Assembly (NCBI RefSeq): GCF_000151315.2
Contig: NW_011887294.1
Coordinates: forward strand, 693,115 to 757,114
Reading direction: 5' to 3'
Source of the DNA: Capsaspora owczarzaki ATCC 30864
Taxonomy: Eukaryota > Opisthokonta > Filasterea
Length of the DNA stretch: 64,000 nt
Shown here in pieces: positions 34,301 to 45,720 of this stretch (position 1 is its first letter; every line of letters begins with the position of its first letter). The notes beneath the pieces are model-generated. The model saw only the letters and a program-made list of their open reading frames with translations, had not been told where the DNA came from and ran no database searches. Made by a program: the position numbers and the translations under genes.

Positions 34301-34800
34301 GAGGCAGCTGTGCCTCGAGTGCCATTCCCGCTGGCGATGCCACCACTACGACCACCGCTACTATTACTACTGCTACTACTACTACTAATACTGCTGCGGC
34401 TGTGAATGGCACCTGCGTTGAGCAGTCGGCCGCCGCTGGGATCGGTGGCGCTACGGTTGCGATTCCCGCGCTCGACGCCGTTCGCCTGGTCCATGGCGCC
34501 GTCCGCACCACCATCGACACCAGCATTGCCGTCATCATCATCGTCGTCGTCAATGAAGCGCTGTGCAGACGCAGCCGCCGAGGTCGTCTGGCGATGATGC
34601 ATGCCCAGCAAATCGTCATTGGCTCCTCCTCCTCCTTCTTGTTGGCCGTCGTCTTGCTCTCTGTCCGGGTCGTCGCTGGGCCCACCGCTGGAACCGTGCG
34701 AGGTGGACGGATGCACACTGCTGCCCGCCGTCGTCCCAAGCAGAGCACTTGTCGACGGGGTGGCAAAGCTGCCCAAATCGAAATTCGTCTCTTCCATCAT
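31302..34800 (-). CDS. DENND6: DENND6 (FAM116) DENN-domain protein
   Basis: Six exons (34800-34231, 33975-32702, 32564-32402, 32264-31860, 31757-31527, 31424-31302) close in phase to 921 residues; human DENND6A is about 600. DENND6 acts as a GEF for endosomal Rabs (Rab14 in animals). Family hallmarks are [87 protein letters not shown], then [14 protein letters not shown] and [18 protein letters not shown]. The extra length is mostly an N-terminal Ser/Gly/Asp-rich region (about 1-265) and a roughly 100-residue Ser/Ala insertion in the u-DENN region between FSFRIRKSQ and YGHVFFRQ. The start ATG at 34800 (or 34797) follows a T-rich leader. Confidence 0.93.
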
Positions 34801-35085
34801 GATTGCAAAAAAACAAAAAAACACAAAAAAGCAATGGACAAACAAATTTAGGACTGAAGCTGGATTTGTCAAACAATAGGATGAACTCTGAGCGGGAGGG
34901 AAGGGGAAGGGAAAGGGGAAGGGGGGTTTGATTCAAACTGACACACTCTGCAGTAGTAAGATGCATGTATCAGTACAAGATTCAAAATAAACAACACACA
35001 AACGGCAAACAAAAAAGGGTGCAACCAGAACGCGCGTTGGCAAACTCCTCCGAGCATCTAGTTGCACAACAGCGAAACTCAAAGC
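34801..35085. other. Intergenic region between DENND6 and F-box gene
   Basis: These 285 bp on the shared minus strand carry the DENND6 promoter and the F-box gene's 3' flank. Only purine-rich repeats (34890-34928) are notable. Confidence 0.4.
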
Positions 35086-37195
35086 CTAGTCCTGTGGGGC
35101 AAAATTCACGAGAGCAGCTCCACTACTGGCCAGAGTCGGCGAACGGGGAATCGCCAACAACTGAGATCCTTGGTACGGAACGACTATGTGATCCTTTCCC
35201 GGAAGGCGCAATTGCCAAGTGTCACACTGTGAGTGGACTTGCTTGGCGGTGATTGGTGAGCGCGTGTAGAGGAGCGCATGAGATCCCACAACACCCGTGG
35301 CCGAATCTTCGCCATCCTCAAAGTACCTCTGAAATGGCACATTCAATGCGAACGGCAGGTGGTCTTCCCCGTTCGCGTTCAGCGGCTTGAATACGACGTA
35401 ATGATTGAGAGGATCAAATGTCCACTGACAGTCGGTCTGATCGCTGATCGCCAGGGTAGTCCCGGGTTGACGTTGGAATGCAATCAACGGGACTGGTTGG
35501 CTTGAGCTTGCGCGACGCAGAGAAGACCTTGTCGACACCACTGGCTGCCCAATGACGATTACTCCAGCCATGTCCGAAATCAGAACTGGTGGCGCTTGAC
35601 TGTCCAAAGCAACAGAGTAAACAGCCTCTTCTCCCGCCACGACCACACGCGTTTCAGAGAGGAACGCGACCGAAGCAATGGAAGCGACTTCAATTGTGCG
35701 AATGGAGCGCGGTGTGCTAGCGTTTCGAAAGTCAAAACACTCGGCTTGGTCCAAATTTGCACAAATGACGCGAAGGCCGTCGGAAAACAATCGGGTCACC
35801 TTCGGCAAGTTCAGCGAAAGCGGCACTCGCTGAACGTGCCAGAAAGGCCGCTCTTCACAAGCCATTTCGTGCCCGTCGTCTTGGTCACGGGTGCAAAGGG
35901 TCAACACGACCAAAGCACATTGCTCACTGAGATACTGATGCTGTTGCGGTCTCACGATGCACACGAGACGCCCATCAGCCAGCGCCACGTACGCGTCAAT
36001 TCTTGGGCCTTGACAGATTTCTGCAAGTTGAGGCGCCGGAAAGTACTTGATCGAGTGCGTACCGCTCTCCCAGTTTTGCAAGGTTCGAGACCAGTGCATG
36101 AACGCCAAGTACCACTTGCTGAGCGGTTCTTCGCCGAGTTGGGCAGCCGAAGTAGCTGCGGTGCACGACTCAGTGAGGCGAAAGGGCTTCCAATGCTGGA
36201 GACTTGTCTCATAAGAGACAAAACTCGACGTCAAAATCCGTTGTGAAACCATCTCGCGCTCACGGGCCAAGCAGAGCTGGCGCCACAAGGACGAGCACCG
36301 GTGCAGCACATGTCTCCAGCGCTTGCACACTTTCGCGACCACCATCACTCGCACGGCGCATGCCGCAGCCGACGACGGCCTGAAATGTGGATGCACCAGA
36401 GAATAATCGCGCAGAGGTGCTGCGACGTGCATCAAGATGAGCTCCATGACCTCGAACGGCAAGTCTAGAATGTTCATGGGCAAGTTGGACGAGTCGTTGG
36501 GCTCGACCGACGCGGCCGAAACGACCAGCGGAGCCAAAGACGGCTGAGAGTCGGACATCAACTGGATGTCCTGAAAGACATTGCGGCACATGTAGCACTG
36601 GTCTTGAAAAAATGGAATAGGAAGCTTGATCGACGCGGGAAACGCGCCGTGCCATTGAACCGCCTTGGCCACATCTGCCAAATCATCCAGAATGGCTTGA
36701 TGTTTTTGGACAGGTACTCGACTACACTCAATCCAAGTTGTATGCCCGACATCCTGTGTGGGTGCCAATTCCCAAAAAAAAAAAAGCAGCAAAACAAAAC
36801 AAAACAAAAACACAGAGTCAGATGACTGCAAGACTGCGCCGTCGCGCGAGTTGCTGTTGTGGATGGGGCATTGAAAGCATTACAGGCTTAACATTGGGGT
36901 TGGCAGAACGAATCGAGCGACTGTGCACTGCTCCAACAGTGAGATTGCGCAAATTAAACACTTGTGTGGCGCGAAGAAGAGCACCGCTTTTGTTGGGAAG
37001 TACGAACGAGTAGGCGCTGACTGTTTCGCAACCAGCAGGGCACAAGCGTTGGGTTGTTAAACGCAGCAGGCTCTGTCGACGGCCTGCTTCGTGGCTGGTT
37101 TCTGGACCTGGATTGCTCGTGACCATGGCGAATTGCGATTTGACCCATGCATTGGAAATTGTTGTCGGCACATGGCAGATAATAGAAAGTCCCAT
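35086..37195 (-). CDS. F-box protein with possible beta-propeller C-terminus
   Basis: Two exons (37195-36884, 36753-35086) close in phase to 659 residues. F-box proteins bring substrates to SCF ubiquitin ligases through SKP1. The F-box starts at NILDLPFEVMELILMHVAAP (about 196) and resumes at VAKVCKRWRHVLHRCSSLWRQL, with about 28 residues inserted between the halves. A CYMC/CRN cysteine pair lies just before it. The remaining roughly 380 residues show recurring beta-strand patterns (ALVVLTLCTRD, RVVVAGEEAVYSVALD) that could form a propeller, though no WD dipeptides were seen. The second exon is secure. The first is inferred from the phase-0 donor GTAATG and could belong to something else, since its sequence has no family signal. 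Confidence 0.6.
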
Positions 37196-37299
37196 CACGG
37201 CCGCTGTTCGATGTGAGACGACGCAGTTTCTACGGCAAAGCGAGGATGAGCACAAAATCGTTGTCGTCTTCTTCTTCTACTTCATCACCTTCTTCTTCA

Positions 37300-38415
37300 T
37301 CACCTGGTTCTTCTGGTTCTGCTTCCTCTAAAACACGAATGAAAGATAACCGAGCGGACTTACATGGCATATGACTCGCGCGGCGATGAATTTTGCAACG
37401 CTTGCGCATGCGGGGCGACTTCATCAAGGGTGTAAACTCGGTCCTGCATGACTGGACCGAGAAAAACAGTCGACAGCCAATCCTTAAGGCTCTCGTCCGC
37501 TTGTTCTGAGCAAACGACCAGCTAGGCGATTGAAAGAACAAAGTTCGGTCAGTTTATCCTCGATCGATCGAGCAACACGGCCACTGCCCTCATTTTTTAA
37601 ATTGTTGAAACAAGGTGGAAGGGGCTTACATTAGAGTCCGAATTCGGGTTGCCTCCAGGAATTCGAGCAAGAACAAAGGAAACGGTCGGGCAAAACGTGC
37701 ACAAGATTCTGAGATTTGTGTGGGCGGCGATCGCGTCGATCGTGTCCAGAGCGGGTTTTGCCACCGATTCGATGTGTACGACTGCGACATCACATGTACC
37801 ATCACTAATCGCAGCAAGAGCCTATTTTTGCAACGCCAAAGCCAGCACCAAGCTCAAGTTGTGAGATGCTGAGAGTCACCAGTGCTTCAAACACTTGGCT
37901 GGTTTTTTATCTTGATTTGTGCTCCTGTTGCAATTGCGAAAATAATGTCACTACTGTACCGAGTTTGCATTGCTGTTGTACTTGAGCTGGACCTTGTCAA
38001 ACTCCTGCTTGCCTTGGTAGCGGAGGTGCGGAGCAGGGTCCGATGACAGAACCGACGCGCTGCCCGTCCGCTCACCAGCGCGATCTCCAAGCTCAAGCAT
38101 CCCGAGGCGCCGTCCAGCGTCATCGAGGTGCACGCTGTACGCCAAGGTTGCGGCCACCTGTGACGGTGACGGGTCCATGCAGCGTTGCAGCGCTTCATTC
38201 AGCTGCAGCACGGCATGCTGATGGCGAGCAACATTGACAACACAACAGCAGCATTAGAACAGGAGCAACCCAGACAGGCAACCAGAATGGACAGCAGTCG
38301 AGGTCAGAGTTCGTGATGTTGTTTGGCAACTGAGCCGTGATTGATGACTGTTGCAGGACTGTTTTCACCTCACCTCGCTCTCGCTGCCCGGTGCGCCTAC
38401 AATCGAAAACTTCAT
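37300..38415 (-). CDS. Unrecognised protein, five-exon gene
   Basis: I do not recognise this gene. Four exons join cleanly in phase (38415-38374, 38217-37960, 37821-37630, 37521-37364), each with good GT-AG signals. They encode about 216 residues starting MKFSIVGAPGSESE, followed by helix-like LNEALQRCM, LAYSVHLDD, a strand pattern CDVAVVHIES, and LRILCTFCPTVSFVLARIPGG. A consensus donor (ATGTAAGT) follows exon 4. The last exon is uncertain: joining at AG 37328-37329 gives a short basic tail with stop at 37300, and a nearby AG gives a Lys-rich tail. An attractive acidic frame ending FVLILALP (stop at 37230) is out of phase with this donor. It shares a 279-bp divergent promoter with GTF3C3. 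Alternating hydrophobic strands and helices suggest a small alpha/beta domain. Confidence 0.6.
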
Positions 38416-38694
38416 TCCCCTTCCGTCGGATCGGATTGACTTTGCATTGATTTGATGTCAGAGAGAGCGAGAGAGAGAGAGAGAGAGAGAGCGTATGAAT
38501 GGGATGGCAAGCAAACAATCAAGAGAAATTGAAACAGAGAAAAACAAAAACAGACTGAGCTGGCTCAGAAATGCTCAGAAAAGCTCAGAAAAGCTCTGAT
38601 AAAAGCCGGGTGTTGCACGATTCAATCATGTCGTGCTTGTTTTGTTTGGCTTTTATCAGCTCAGTCTCAGTCTCAGCGTCAAGTCTCAGTCAGT
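38416..38694. promoter_or_regulatory. Divergent promoter region, unknown gene / GTF3C3
   Basis: These 279 bp between divergent start codons include a GA repeat (38461-38491, CT on the minus strand), a short direct repeat of GCTCAGAAA (38563-38593) and a CAGTCTCAGTCTCAG repeat just upstream of the plus ATG. Confidence 0.5.
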
Positions 38695-39494
38695 ATGGAT
38701 CGCTCAAAGCGACTCTTCCTGCAGCGACCAGGGACGGAGACCACGCCGCCATCCGCCTCGGCCACCAATGCTAATACAAGTACCAATACTACTAGTGCCA
38801 GCACGAGTGGCAGGAATATCAAGGCAAAGGGCAAGAAGAAGCGCCGCGCTGCAGACGAGTCGAGCGACAGTGAGTTTGAAGAGCCAGGCAGCGACAGCGC
38901 AGCCGAGTCCGACGATGACCACGACGACGACGACAACGACGACGACCTCGAAGACGATCTCAATGATGACAATCGCAAGGCGAGGCAACGCCATGGGCGG
39001 GACATGGAGACATTCGCATACTACGACGAGGATGAGGACGACGACGAGGACGACAAGGACGAGTACGCGGCGGCTGCGGCGGCACAGGCTGCAGTCAGGC
39101 AGCAAATGCAGCAAGAAGGGCTGAGTCGATTCACGCTGGCAGGAGCGGCCGCCGCCGGTCACAGCGCAGGCAGTGCTGCTGGCGGCGCAGCAGGCGGCAT
39201 TGGCGCGGGAACGAGCGATTTGGCGGGCTTTCTGCAACAACCAATTGCTGCAGCTGGCTCTGGCTGGACTGCGACGGGTGGTGCTCCAGCCAGCGCGAGG
39301 CCCGGTGTCAGCAAGACAGTGTCTGAAAGCGAGGAAACAACCAGACAGGCGCAGGCGATCGCACAAGTGGCTGCTCAAGCAGTCTCAGAGTTGACGAGTG
39401 CTTCACTCGCAAAAGCTCTGAGTTTGCGATTGGCAGACCATCAAGCGCTCATTCGGCAGATGGCGGCAGCGATGACGATGACGACGACGACGAC

Positions 39495-39526
<32 letters not shown>

Positions 39527-41331
39527 CGACGACGACGACGATGACGATGAAGGCGACGAAGACGATGAAGGCGACGATGAGGACATCGGTGCACAGAGTT
39601 CCAGAGCAACAGCTGTGATGGAACAAGGGTCGCAGCCGCAGCAACAGCAACAGCAACAGACGTCCTTCGCAGTGGCGATGGACACCGCACCCCTTTTGCG
39701 CTCTCAACCGCTCTCTGGTGCCGAGGCGGCCCGCCTGAAGGCTCTAGAGCAACAACAGCAGCAGCACGCCCGTATTCGGGATGCACCCAACCCCCAACTG
39801 ATGGCAGCAGCAGCCCTGTATGCAAAGCGGACGGCGACGGCGTCAGAGTTGCTCCCTCACCAGCTGATTCAGCGGTTGGAGCAGTCAGAGACTGCTTCGT
39901 CGCGCTTCAAATCACCTGCACCGATGCAGATCGAGCCATCAAGAGCTGCCAACGCCTCCGCTTTGTCAACCACACCAGCTGAAGCCGCGGCATCTTCCTC
40001 ATACTCCACACCGTATCCAGTGCAAGCTGCAGCAACCTCGGACGCATCCTCCTCGACCCAGGGCTCCAATTTCTTCTCTTCTACAGAATCCTTTGCAGCA
40101 ACGCCACTCACCCAAGCACGGCGGCTACCGCATGGCAGCTCGCCGTCGGCTCGCGGTCGAACCAGCGACGCGGATGCGTCGGCGTCGTCTAGCAGCGCCG
40201 CCTCAAAGCGAGGCAGCACGGGCTACTTGTCTGCCGCGGGAGGACTCACAGTCGGCCGAATTGGACGTGGAGCTCAGGAGGAGCAGCAACAGCTCATCGC
40301 TCGTCTGGCGTTGCAAAGCACGGGCGGTCGACAGCGCAGAATTCTCGAGCGGCAGCAACGCAGAGACGAGCGAGAGGCGTTCAAGCGCGAGCACAACTGG
40401 AAGCGGTACCGGAAGGAGCGTGCCGAGACCGTGCAGCTGACCGAACAGTGGCAGCTGCATTTCCAACATGCCAAGCAGCTGTTTGAGGAAGGGCGCTACG
40501 ACGAATGCACGGTCAAATGCGACGAAATTAAGAGCCATCAGCCGCGATGTCCCGATCCATACTTGCTGATTTCGCAGTGCCAGGAGGCCAAAGGCAACGA
40601 ATCGGGTGCGGCTGATTGGCTCTACCTTGCTGTGCAGCTCATGCCGGGTCGTTTGTGCATCAGCTGGTACCAGCAGCTCTCCATCAAATGGTTCCGCCTG
40701 GGCAAGGTTGACCACGCCCGCTGGGCGATTGATCGCGCCGTCCGCTTTTCCCAGTTCAAAAACGCTGGCGTGCTGGCAGACCGCGCGCGCATCTGCGAGG
40801 AAATGAACGAGCTGCCCCAGGCGCAGGCCGACTTGCAGCGCGTCATCGACCTTGAGCCCCTCGCCATCAACGTTCGAAACCAACTCGCCGAAATCCACAT
40901 CAAGCAGAATAAGCTTGCACGGGCTGAAAAGGTGCTGTCGGCCATTCTGCTGCCCTCGGAGGAGCAGGCCCAAGGCCTTCGCACGGCACGTCTAAAGTTT
41001 TGGCACACGGCCATTACAGACTCAGTCCACTCTCGAGACGAGTCCGGCATTCTCCGAGCACAGGCCGTCAAGCGTGTACGAGAGTCCCGATTTGTCGCGT
41101 GGGGTATTGCGCCTGGCGAAGAGCTGTTTCTCGACGTTCTTTCGCCCGACGAGCTCCGCACCGTCCCCGAAGGCACCGCTGATGAAGAGGCGATGCGCAA
41201 GCACGAGTACATTACGGATATGACTGAAGCCTTGAACAAGTTGTGTGACTTGCTCTTGAAGCATCACGAGTACTCGAGAATTTTGGCTGCAACTCGCAAA
41301 TGGGAAAGCGAGGTGTGTTTTCTTCCTTATT

Positions 41332-41427
<96 letters not shown>

Positions 41428-44081
41428 GCCTTCTTGGCATCTCTGCTCGTTGAAGTATTGTTCTTTTCGCGTAGTGTTTGCTTTGTTAACGCGTTTGTTT
41501 GGTTTTTGCTTTGTTTCTGCTTTGTTTTTGCTTTGTTTCTTTGCGCGCTTCTCGCCAAACAGCACACACGTCACACCGGAAAAGGCCCCGCGCACTCGCC
41601 GTCGGTGCTTGCTTCGCTCATCCTGGCATACTTGCACGAGGAGCAGCCTGATCAGGCCATTGCACACTTTTCGACGCTGTGCAATGTGCCTGTGGCCGTC
41701 GGGTATTCGCAGAGCCAGGCAGTCGTCCAGGCACTTCGCATGGCTGTGCCCGCAATGCAGCGTGAGATGCACGACCAAGCCATTGTGATGCGCAAGTGTC
41801 TCACCGTGTGCCACAAGGTGGCAAACCGGCTGGAGGCCGCAAGCAAGTCTGCCAATCCGCTCGGCACCGACCAAGACGCTGCATTGTTCCTGACCTGGGT
41901 TGGCTTTTGCGCGCTACAACTAATGCGCCTTGACAAGGACAAGGCAGACCATTTCTTCAGTCTCGGCACGACTGTGCTGGCCCGAGCGATTGAGCTGGAT
42001 TCGCACCGCGCGTCCGCCGCGTCGTCACCCGTTCCTGGGGCAAGCCCAGTCTCTTCCGCCCGTGTCCAAGCCACAGTTCGCGTGCTGCTCATTGACATGC
42101 ACCGCCTGAAGGGAAACCACGAAGACGCCAAGGCCTATCTCCAAGAGCTTGCGAGTCTGCCAGTGCAGCGAACTTCGGCCAGCAGGAAGCCTCATCCTGC
42201 GCTGCAGCAACTCGAAGTGACGAGCCACGCGTGGCTTCCCGACCTCGCCGAAGTCTTGTTCAACTCGAGCGATGAAGAGGCCCAGGAAGAAGCGCTCCAC
42301 GCATCGGCCAGCAGCGAGAGCTTGGGACCGTTTGGCCGCAGGCGCCGCAGATCTTCCAGCATTTCTGGGCTTGGTGCGATTTCTGCGAGCTCCCGCCGTC
42401 GCCGGACACTGAGCGGGACGAGTCAGGCTGGTGGGGACATTCCGGCCCGTTCTGGCAGCGGCAGCGGAGAGAAGGACGCCACGGATGCAGCAGCGGCGGA
42501 AATGGATGAATCGGGCGACGCGTCCTCTGCTGCACCACCACGTCGTCGACGCATTCGGCGGCACGCCTCGACCAGCACGGCCGCGGGTAGCGGCACTGCC
42601 ATTCAGGATCTGTTTCGGGTGCGCGACATGGATCGCCAAGACGAGCTGTGGGCAATGGTGCAGCCGAGCGTGCTCCAAGCTCACCGCGCCGTATTTGAAC
42701 TTGCCCGAAGCGAAGTTCAGCACGCACTGGTCTCTGGCGCAATGCAGTCGTTCATCGAGCTGGGCTTGAGGGTCGTGGCGGTCTGCTTCTTCCCGCGCCT
42801 CGTCCATTTGCCCGCCACGCACCCACTCGTGCGAGCGCTGGCGACCCTGCCTGCAACACAAGCCCCAGTGCCATCATACGCTCGGTTCCACAACGTTGCG
42901 AGCGCCTCTGGGATGCACGAGCACAGCAGTTCAGACTTTGTCCCCGTCCTCTCCCGTTCATCGAGCGTCTATTGGAATGTTGCAGAGTTTCCGCTCGCCA
43001 ATCTGGCCCAGTTAATTGTTTCGGTTGGTGTCACTGTATTCTTGTTGGGTGCGGTGTGTTGAATTACGCGTTGCTCACAATTTTCATTGCTTGCTCACAG
43101 CTCCATCGCGTCTTGCTGGGCCACCGGTCGCTCCCAGACGCCGCAGCCATGTCCTCCTTTATTGACGAGATTATATCCACATCCGCCTGCTTCAACGCTG
43201 CCGAGCAAGCGCAGCTTCAGATGTCCACAGCTTGCGTGGCGTACGTTGTTGGCGATGCCGAAGCGGCCGTTTCGCGTGCGCTCCGGCTTTGCTTTACTTT
43301 ATCGAGCCGAGATGAGCTCAAGTGGACTGTGCTTCACCGCGCCTTGTACATGGAGCGGTCGGAAGCCAACATGGACGGTGCCCGGCGTATGCTTTGGTCG
43401 TTGAGTGCCGGAGCTTCCACACAGCCATCCGCTCGCGTTCGCTGGCTGACCATTGCCTTCCTCATGACGTCTTGTCGGTATGCTCCAGCAATAGGTAATG
43501 AGTTTTGTTGCTCTTGCCGCAGTTGTGTATTCAAAGTGGACTTTCCGTTGTTCCGAGGATCTCATTGCGCGATTCTCTTTTCGTGTGTGTGTTTTTTGGG
43601 GTTGCCAGTCCGGCTGCGCGAACTTCTCCAAAGCTTTGGCGCCACGCCCACGCTGCAACTTGCACTCGCCATGTGCTACCTCAATTACTGCTACTCCAAG
43701 CGCGTAGGCACTGACTCTCATGTGAGCGCCGTCCAAGCTCTCTCGTGGCTGCATCAGTACTTTGAAACGCGCAAAGGGGATCAGGAGGCGTGCTTCAATG
43801 TTGCGAGGTTTTTCCATCAAATTGGTAACGGAATTTCCTTTGTTTTCAGAGTTGTGGTGCCGGGCAACTTAATTTTCTGTTGTTGTTGTTGTTCGTGTCG
43901 TCGCATCGCAGGGATCAACCATTTTGCTCGAATGTACTACGAGCGCGTGCTTGAGGCACCAGACCAAGACGAGCAGCCCAATCTCAAGTTCGAAGCAGCA
44001 TACAATCTCCATCTCATCTACCTGAGTGCAGGCTCTCTTATTCAAGCTCGGGCTATTCTCGTCCAACATTGCACAATCTAA
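38695..44081 (+). CDS. GTF3C3: TFIIIC subunit GTF3C3 / Tfc4 (TPR protein)
   Basis: This TPR subunit of TFIIIC bridges box A/B-bound DNA to TFIIIB for tRNA transcription. Exons after the first are secure: to 41312, 41563-43023, 43101-43494, 43609-43824 and 43912-44081. The frame changes near 39.4 kb; an intron at 39390-39469 (80 nt) or 39398-39459 (62 nt) restores it, giving about 1592-1598 residues. N-terminal: acidic low-complexity, poly-Asp, poly-Gln. TPRs start about residue 555 (AKQLFEEGRYDECTVKCDEI, ADWLYLAVQLMPG, LADRARICEEMNELPQAQADLQRVIDLEP). The end, QEACFNVARFFHQIGINHFARMYYERVLEA then EAAYNLHLIYLSAGS, matches the conserved last TPRs of the family. A Ser/Arg-rich, likely phosphorylated insert separates the two TPR blocks. 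Larger than human (886) because of low-complexity inserts. Confidence 0.9.
39471..39570. repeat. GAY (Asp) codon microsatellite in GTF3C3
   Basis: A run of GAT/GAC codons encodes poly-Asp followed by a Glu/Gly/Asp mix. It begins directly after the inferred intron acceptor. Confidence 0.9.
41334..41426. repeat. (GTT)31 microsatellite in GTF3C3 intron
   Basis: An uninterrupted run of about 31 GTT triplets lies in the 250-nt intron 41313-41562. It opens poly-Leu, poly-Cys and poly-Val frames that are not real genes. Confidence 0.97.
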
Positions 44082-44177
44082 CCCAGCTCCGCATTTCTAG
44101 TTTTGTTTGTTTTCTCCGATTGATTAGCTTTTTTTGAAATACAAAAATCGATTGTTCATAACTCAAAGCATGATTGT
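44082..44177. other. Very short convergent 3' region, GTF3C3 / PGAP3
   Basis: Only 96 bp separate the two stop codons, so the two 3'UTRs almost certainly overlap. Confidence 0.6.
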
Positions 44178-45563
44178 TTATCTCAACTGCTTGGCCGAGC
44201 GGGATCGAGCCAGGTGCAACTCGTAGCTTGCATCGTCAATTAAAAACGAATACCAGACTACAATGACTAGAACGGTACTTCCGTGCCAAAGCGCATGGGC
44301 ATCAAAAATCCCGAAAACTGGCGGGAAGTCTGCAATCTCAAACGCAGCACATAGCCCGAGGCCAACAACGGCGGCGAGTGCCTTTCTGCGATAGGCAAGC
44401 GAGGGTATTGGTGGATAAGAGCCGCCATCAATTGCGCGCTGCGGGTCGATTTGCAATGGTCTTGGTTCAACGACAGGAAGCAATGGATGAACTGGGGCAA
44501 ACGCGCACCACAAGACCCACAGCATCGCATTTGCGGCAAACACAGCCACGCTTGCAGTCATGTTGTAGCCGTAATCAAAGCGGTCCTGCGAGAGATAGAT
44601 GACGTGCGCTCCAAACACAGCCATCATCAGCGCCATCACCAGCCAGCGGAAGCGATGCAACACGTTGCTGATGCGCACCAGTCCGCAAAACATGGAGCAC
44701 AGGATGGACGCTGTGGCAAACCAATAGTCGAGCCTCTCCGTCCAAAACAAGTCTCGCGTGTGGTAGATTGCCGACCAAAACCAAGTGTTGACATTGACGA
44801 CGGCATACCTGCAGGAGAAGCAGAAGAACGACAGAGATGCAAAAACGCAACGAAAACAAAGTGAGCTATCGCAATCCAGCCCCGGCTCTGCGATCTCAAC
44901 GGAAGTCAATAAACCGAACGTTGCACATCAGAGATGTACGAGAGGAATTTCTCCAGCAAAATCTCAACCATGTCTTTGTCTGAGAAACCAATCTCTGACG
45001 GCAGCTGCGCTTACCCAATCCACAGCCGACGGAAGGCGTACTGCTCGGGGATGGCCTGGGCGTATCGCCGTGCGCCATAGATGTGCGCCATGCCATTGAG
45101 GATGGAGAATAGGACGGACGCTGGCTCCTGCATCCCAGCGAAGCGCGTGAATGGCCACTTGCCGTGGAACTGCTGCACGGGCTGTCCCGCAGCGACGTGC
45201 GCTTCCGTGCAGGCGTGCATGCAGTTGTAGCGACATTCATCCATGCAAGTCCATCGCAGCGGATTCAGCGAATCGAGCACCTTCAGAATATCAACAACCC
45301 AAGATTTCAGTCAAAATTGGTGAGAAATTGCGAAAACGAGTCGTTCACTCTTCTGCGAGCGTTGTTGAACTTCTCACCGACAACGAGGACGGCTTGTCGG
45401 ACTGTCTGGCACAGTCACTGAAGCATGGCTGGCAGCACTGAATGTAATCCCAGCTGCGATCGCCGGACGACGCATGTGTCTCGGCAGCCAAGTGCGCAAC
45501 AATCACAATCACAACAATGACGATCAGGAATACAAGCCGATGTGTGCTGCCACGATGCAGCAT
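44178..45563 (-). CDS. PGAP3: PGAP3/Per1 GPI-remodelling membrane protein
   Basis: Three exons (45563-45378, 45280-45015, 44808-44178) give 360 residues against about 320 in human. PGAP3/Per1 removes the unsaturated sn-2 acyl chain during GPI-anchor fatty-acid remodelling in the ER/Golgi. A signal peptide is clear (LVFLIVIVVIVIVAHLAAETHA), then a luminal Cys-rich part (YIQCCQPCFSDC; LRWTCMDECRYNCMHACT), KWPF, and the transmembrane core beginning ASVLFSILNGMAHIYG. The CREST-superfamily motif NTWFWSAIYHTRDLFWTERLDYW contains the conserved S, H and D, with the distal ALWHGSTVLVI histidine near the end. About seven hydrophobic segments are visible. Catalytic residues are intact. Confidence 0.93.
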
Positions 45564-45720
45564 GCTCTCAACAAGTAAGACTGAGAGTGAGTGCGACAAA
45601 CAACGAAACGAAAAAAATTACTTGGAATGATAATGATTTACCAAAGACACAAAATTGTTAAAAAGCACGGTTGTAAGAAAAAATACAGTACAAGAAAAGA
45701 TGGAAAGATGGCTCGGCTTT

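Noticed and set aside
37230-37335. Acidic tail frame (EEAEPEEPGDEEEGDE) as last exon of the unknown gene
   Set aside because: It cannot be reached in phase from the consensus donor at 37363. Kept only as a possible alternative splice.
39403-39825. Minus-strand His/Ile/Ser repeat frames
   Set aside because: They are shadows of the GAY and CAG codon runs in GTF3C3.
41300-41570. Poly-Leu, poly-Cys, poly-Val and poly-Asn frames
   Set aside because: All arise from the intronic (GTT)n repeat of GTF3C3.
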